From: Ferruginibacter sp.
GTDB taxonomy: Bacteria; Bacteroidota; Bacteroidia; Chitinophagales; Chitinophagaceae
Direction of reading: 5' to 3'
Assembly: GCA_025362765.1 (NCBI GenBank)
Contig: JANYFI010000653.1
Coordinates: forward strand, 1-5,355
DNA length: 5,355 nt
Below the pieces are notes generated by a model. It was not told the DNA's origin and did not search any database. It saw nothing but the letters and a program-made list of their open reading frames with translations. Shown here piece after piece: positions 5,006 to 5,355 of the stretch; positions within the stretch are counted from its first letter, which is position 1, and the number at the start of each line of letters is the position of its first letter. The position numbers were made by a program, and so were the translations under genes.

Positions 5006-5341
5006 ATGACTTTTGGAGAACGTATCATTATGCTGCGGAAGCAGCTTAAAATGTCGCAGGATGATTTGGCAAAGAAGATTGGAACCTCTGCACCCATCAT
5101 TGGAAGGTACGAACGCAATGAGATTAAACCCTCAATAGAAGTGGCTGCAAAAATTGCCGAAGAGCTCGGCGTTACTGTTGATTACTTACTGGGCAACTCT
5201 GATAATATAGTGATGGATAAAAAACTGATTAAACGGATTGAAGATATTGAAGCTTTACCCGTTGAAGAAAAAGACAAAGTGTATTATTTTATTGATATGG
5301 CACTCTCACATCACAAGGCTAAGAAGGCTTTCGCTAAGTAA
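5006..5341 (+). CDS. XRE-family helix-turn-helix regulator
   Basis: A 111-residue protein with a Cro/C1-type HTH domain at residues about 4-62: ERIIMLRKQLKMSQDDLAKK, turn IGTSAP and recognition helix region IIGRYERNEIKPS, then LGVTVDYLLGN. A C-terminal helical extension (70-108, KKLIKRIEDIEALP then VEEKDKVYYFIDMAL) probably mediates dimer formation. The start is the ATG at 5006; the longer TTG-initiated frame from 4964 begins inside the promoter. It is transcribed away from the ATPase-recombinase operon, with a 142-bp shared control region between the two starts. Phage and integrative-element repressors have this size and position, so it is likely a repressor of itself and of the operon. An antitoxin role is less likely because no small toxin partner is next to it within the window, though one could follow beyond the right edge. 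Confidence 0.92.
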   Translation: MTFGERIIMLRKQLKMSQDDLAKKIGTSAPIIGRYERNEIKPSIEVAAKIAEELGVTVDYLLGNSDNIVMDKKLIKRIEDIEALPVEEKDKVYYFIDMALSHHKAKKAFAK

Positions 5342-5355
5342 AATACAAAAGCCCC
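5342..5355 (+). terminator. Possible left arm of a terminator cut by the window edge
   Basis: Immediately after the XRE stop the sequence ends CAAAAGCCCC, the usual form of the first arm of an A-tract, GC stem, T-tract terminator. The other arm would be GGGGCTTTT beyond the edge and cannot be seen. Confidence 0.3.

Overview
The window looks like an accessory region from a Bacteroidetes genome, probably near Chitinophagaceae. Three things suggest this: both promoters around 4.9 kb match the Bacteroidetes consensus (TTG or TTTG, about 20 bp, then TAnnTTTG); the starts lack Shine-Dalgarno sequences and have A/T-rich leaders instead; and the left edge carries a short orphan Rhs-core gene of a kind common in this phylum. 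I cannot name a species. There are no rRNA or tRNA genes and no CRISPR array.

Layout from left to right: (1) 1-434, minus strand, the N-terminal part of a short Rhs-repeat core protein whose C-terminal tip runs off the window. (2) 435-1299, about 865 bp with no convincing gene but many inverted repeats: a 52-bp palindrome, a 26-bp fully paired stem at 650-731, a GC-rich segment of small hairpins, an inverted pair of dif-like sites at 981-1078, a 132-bp hairpin at 1081-1212 and a smaller one at 1223-1266. (3) 1300-4863, a compact minus-strand operon read as P-loop ATPase, tyrosine recombinase A, tyrosine recombinase B. (4) 4864-5005, a divergent promoter region with two mirror-image promoters and an inverted repeat between them that could be an operator. 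(5) 5006-5341, plus strand, a small XRE-family regulator, followed by what may be the first arm of a terminator.

How it may work together (inference): the XRE protein would repress itself and the operon from the shared control region. The two recombinases differ. Recombinase A has the complete Arg-Lys-His-Arg-His-Tyr set, while recombinase B has Asp in place of the box II His. A XerC/XerD-like pair acting on one site with two unlike half-sites would fit the dif-like sequences just beyond the operon's 3' end. The ATPase resembles the helicase-like C-terminal part of primase-helicase proteins of mobile elements, but lacks a primase part. Together this looks like the recombination module, and perhaps one end, of an integrative element next to an Rhs gene. 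Element boundaries and target duplications cannot be defined within this window.
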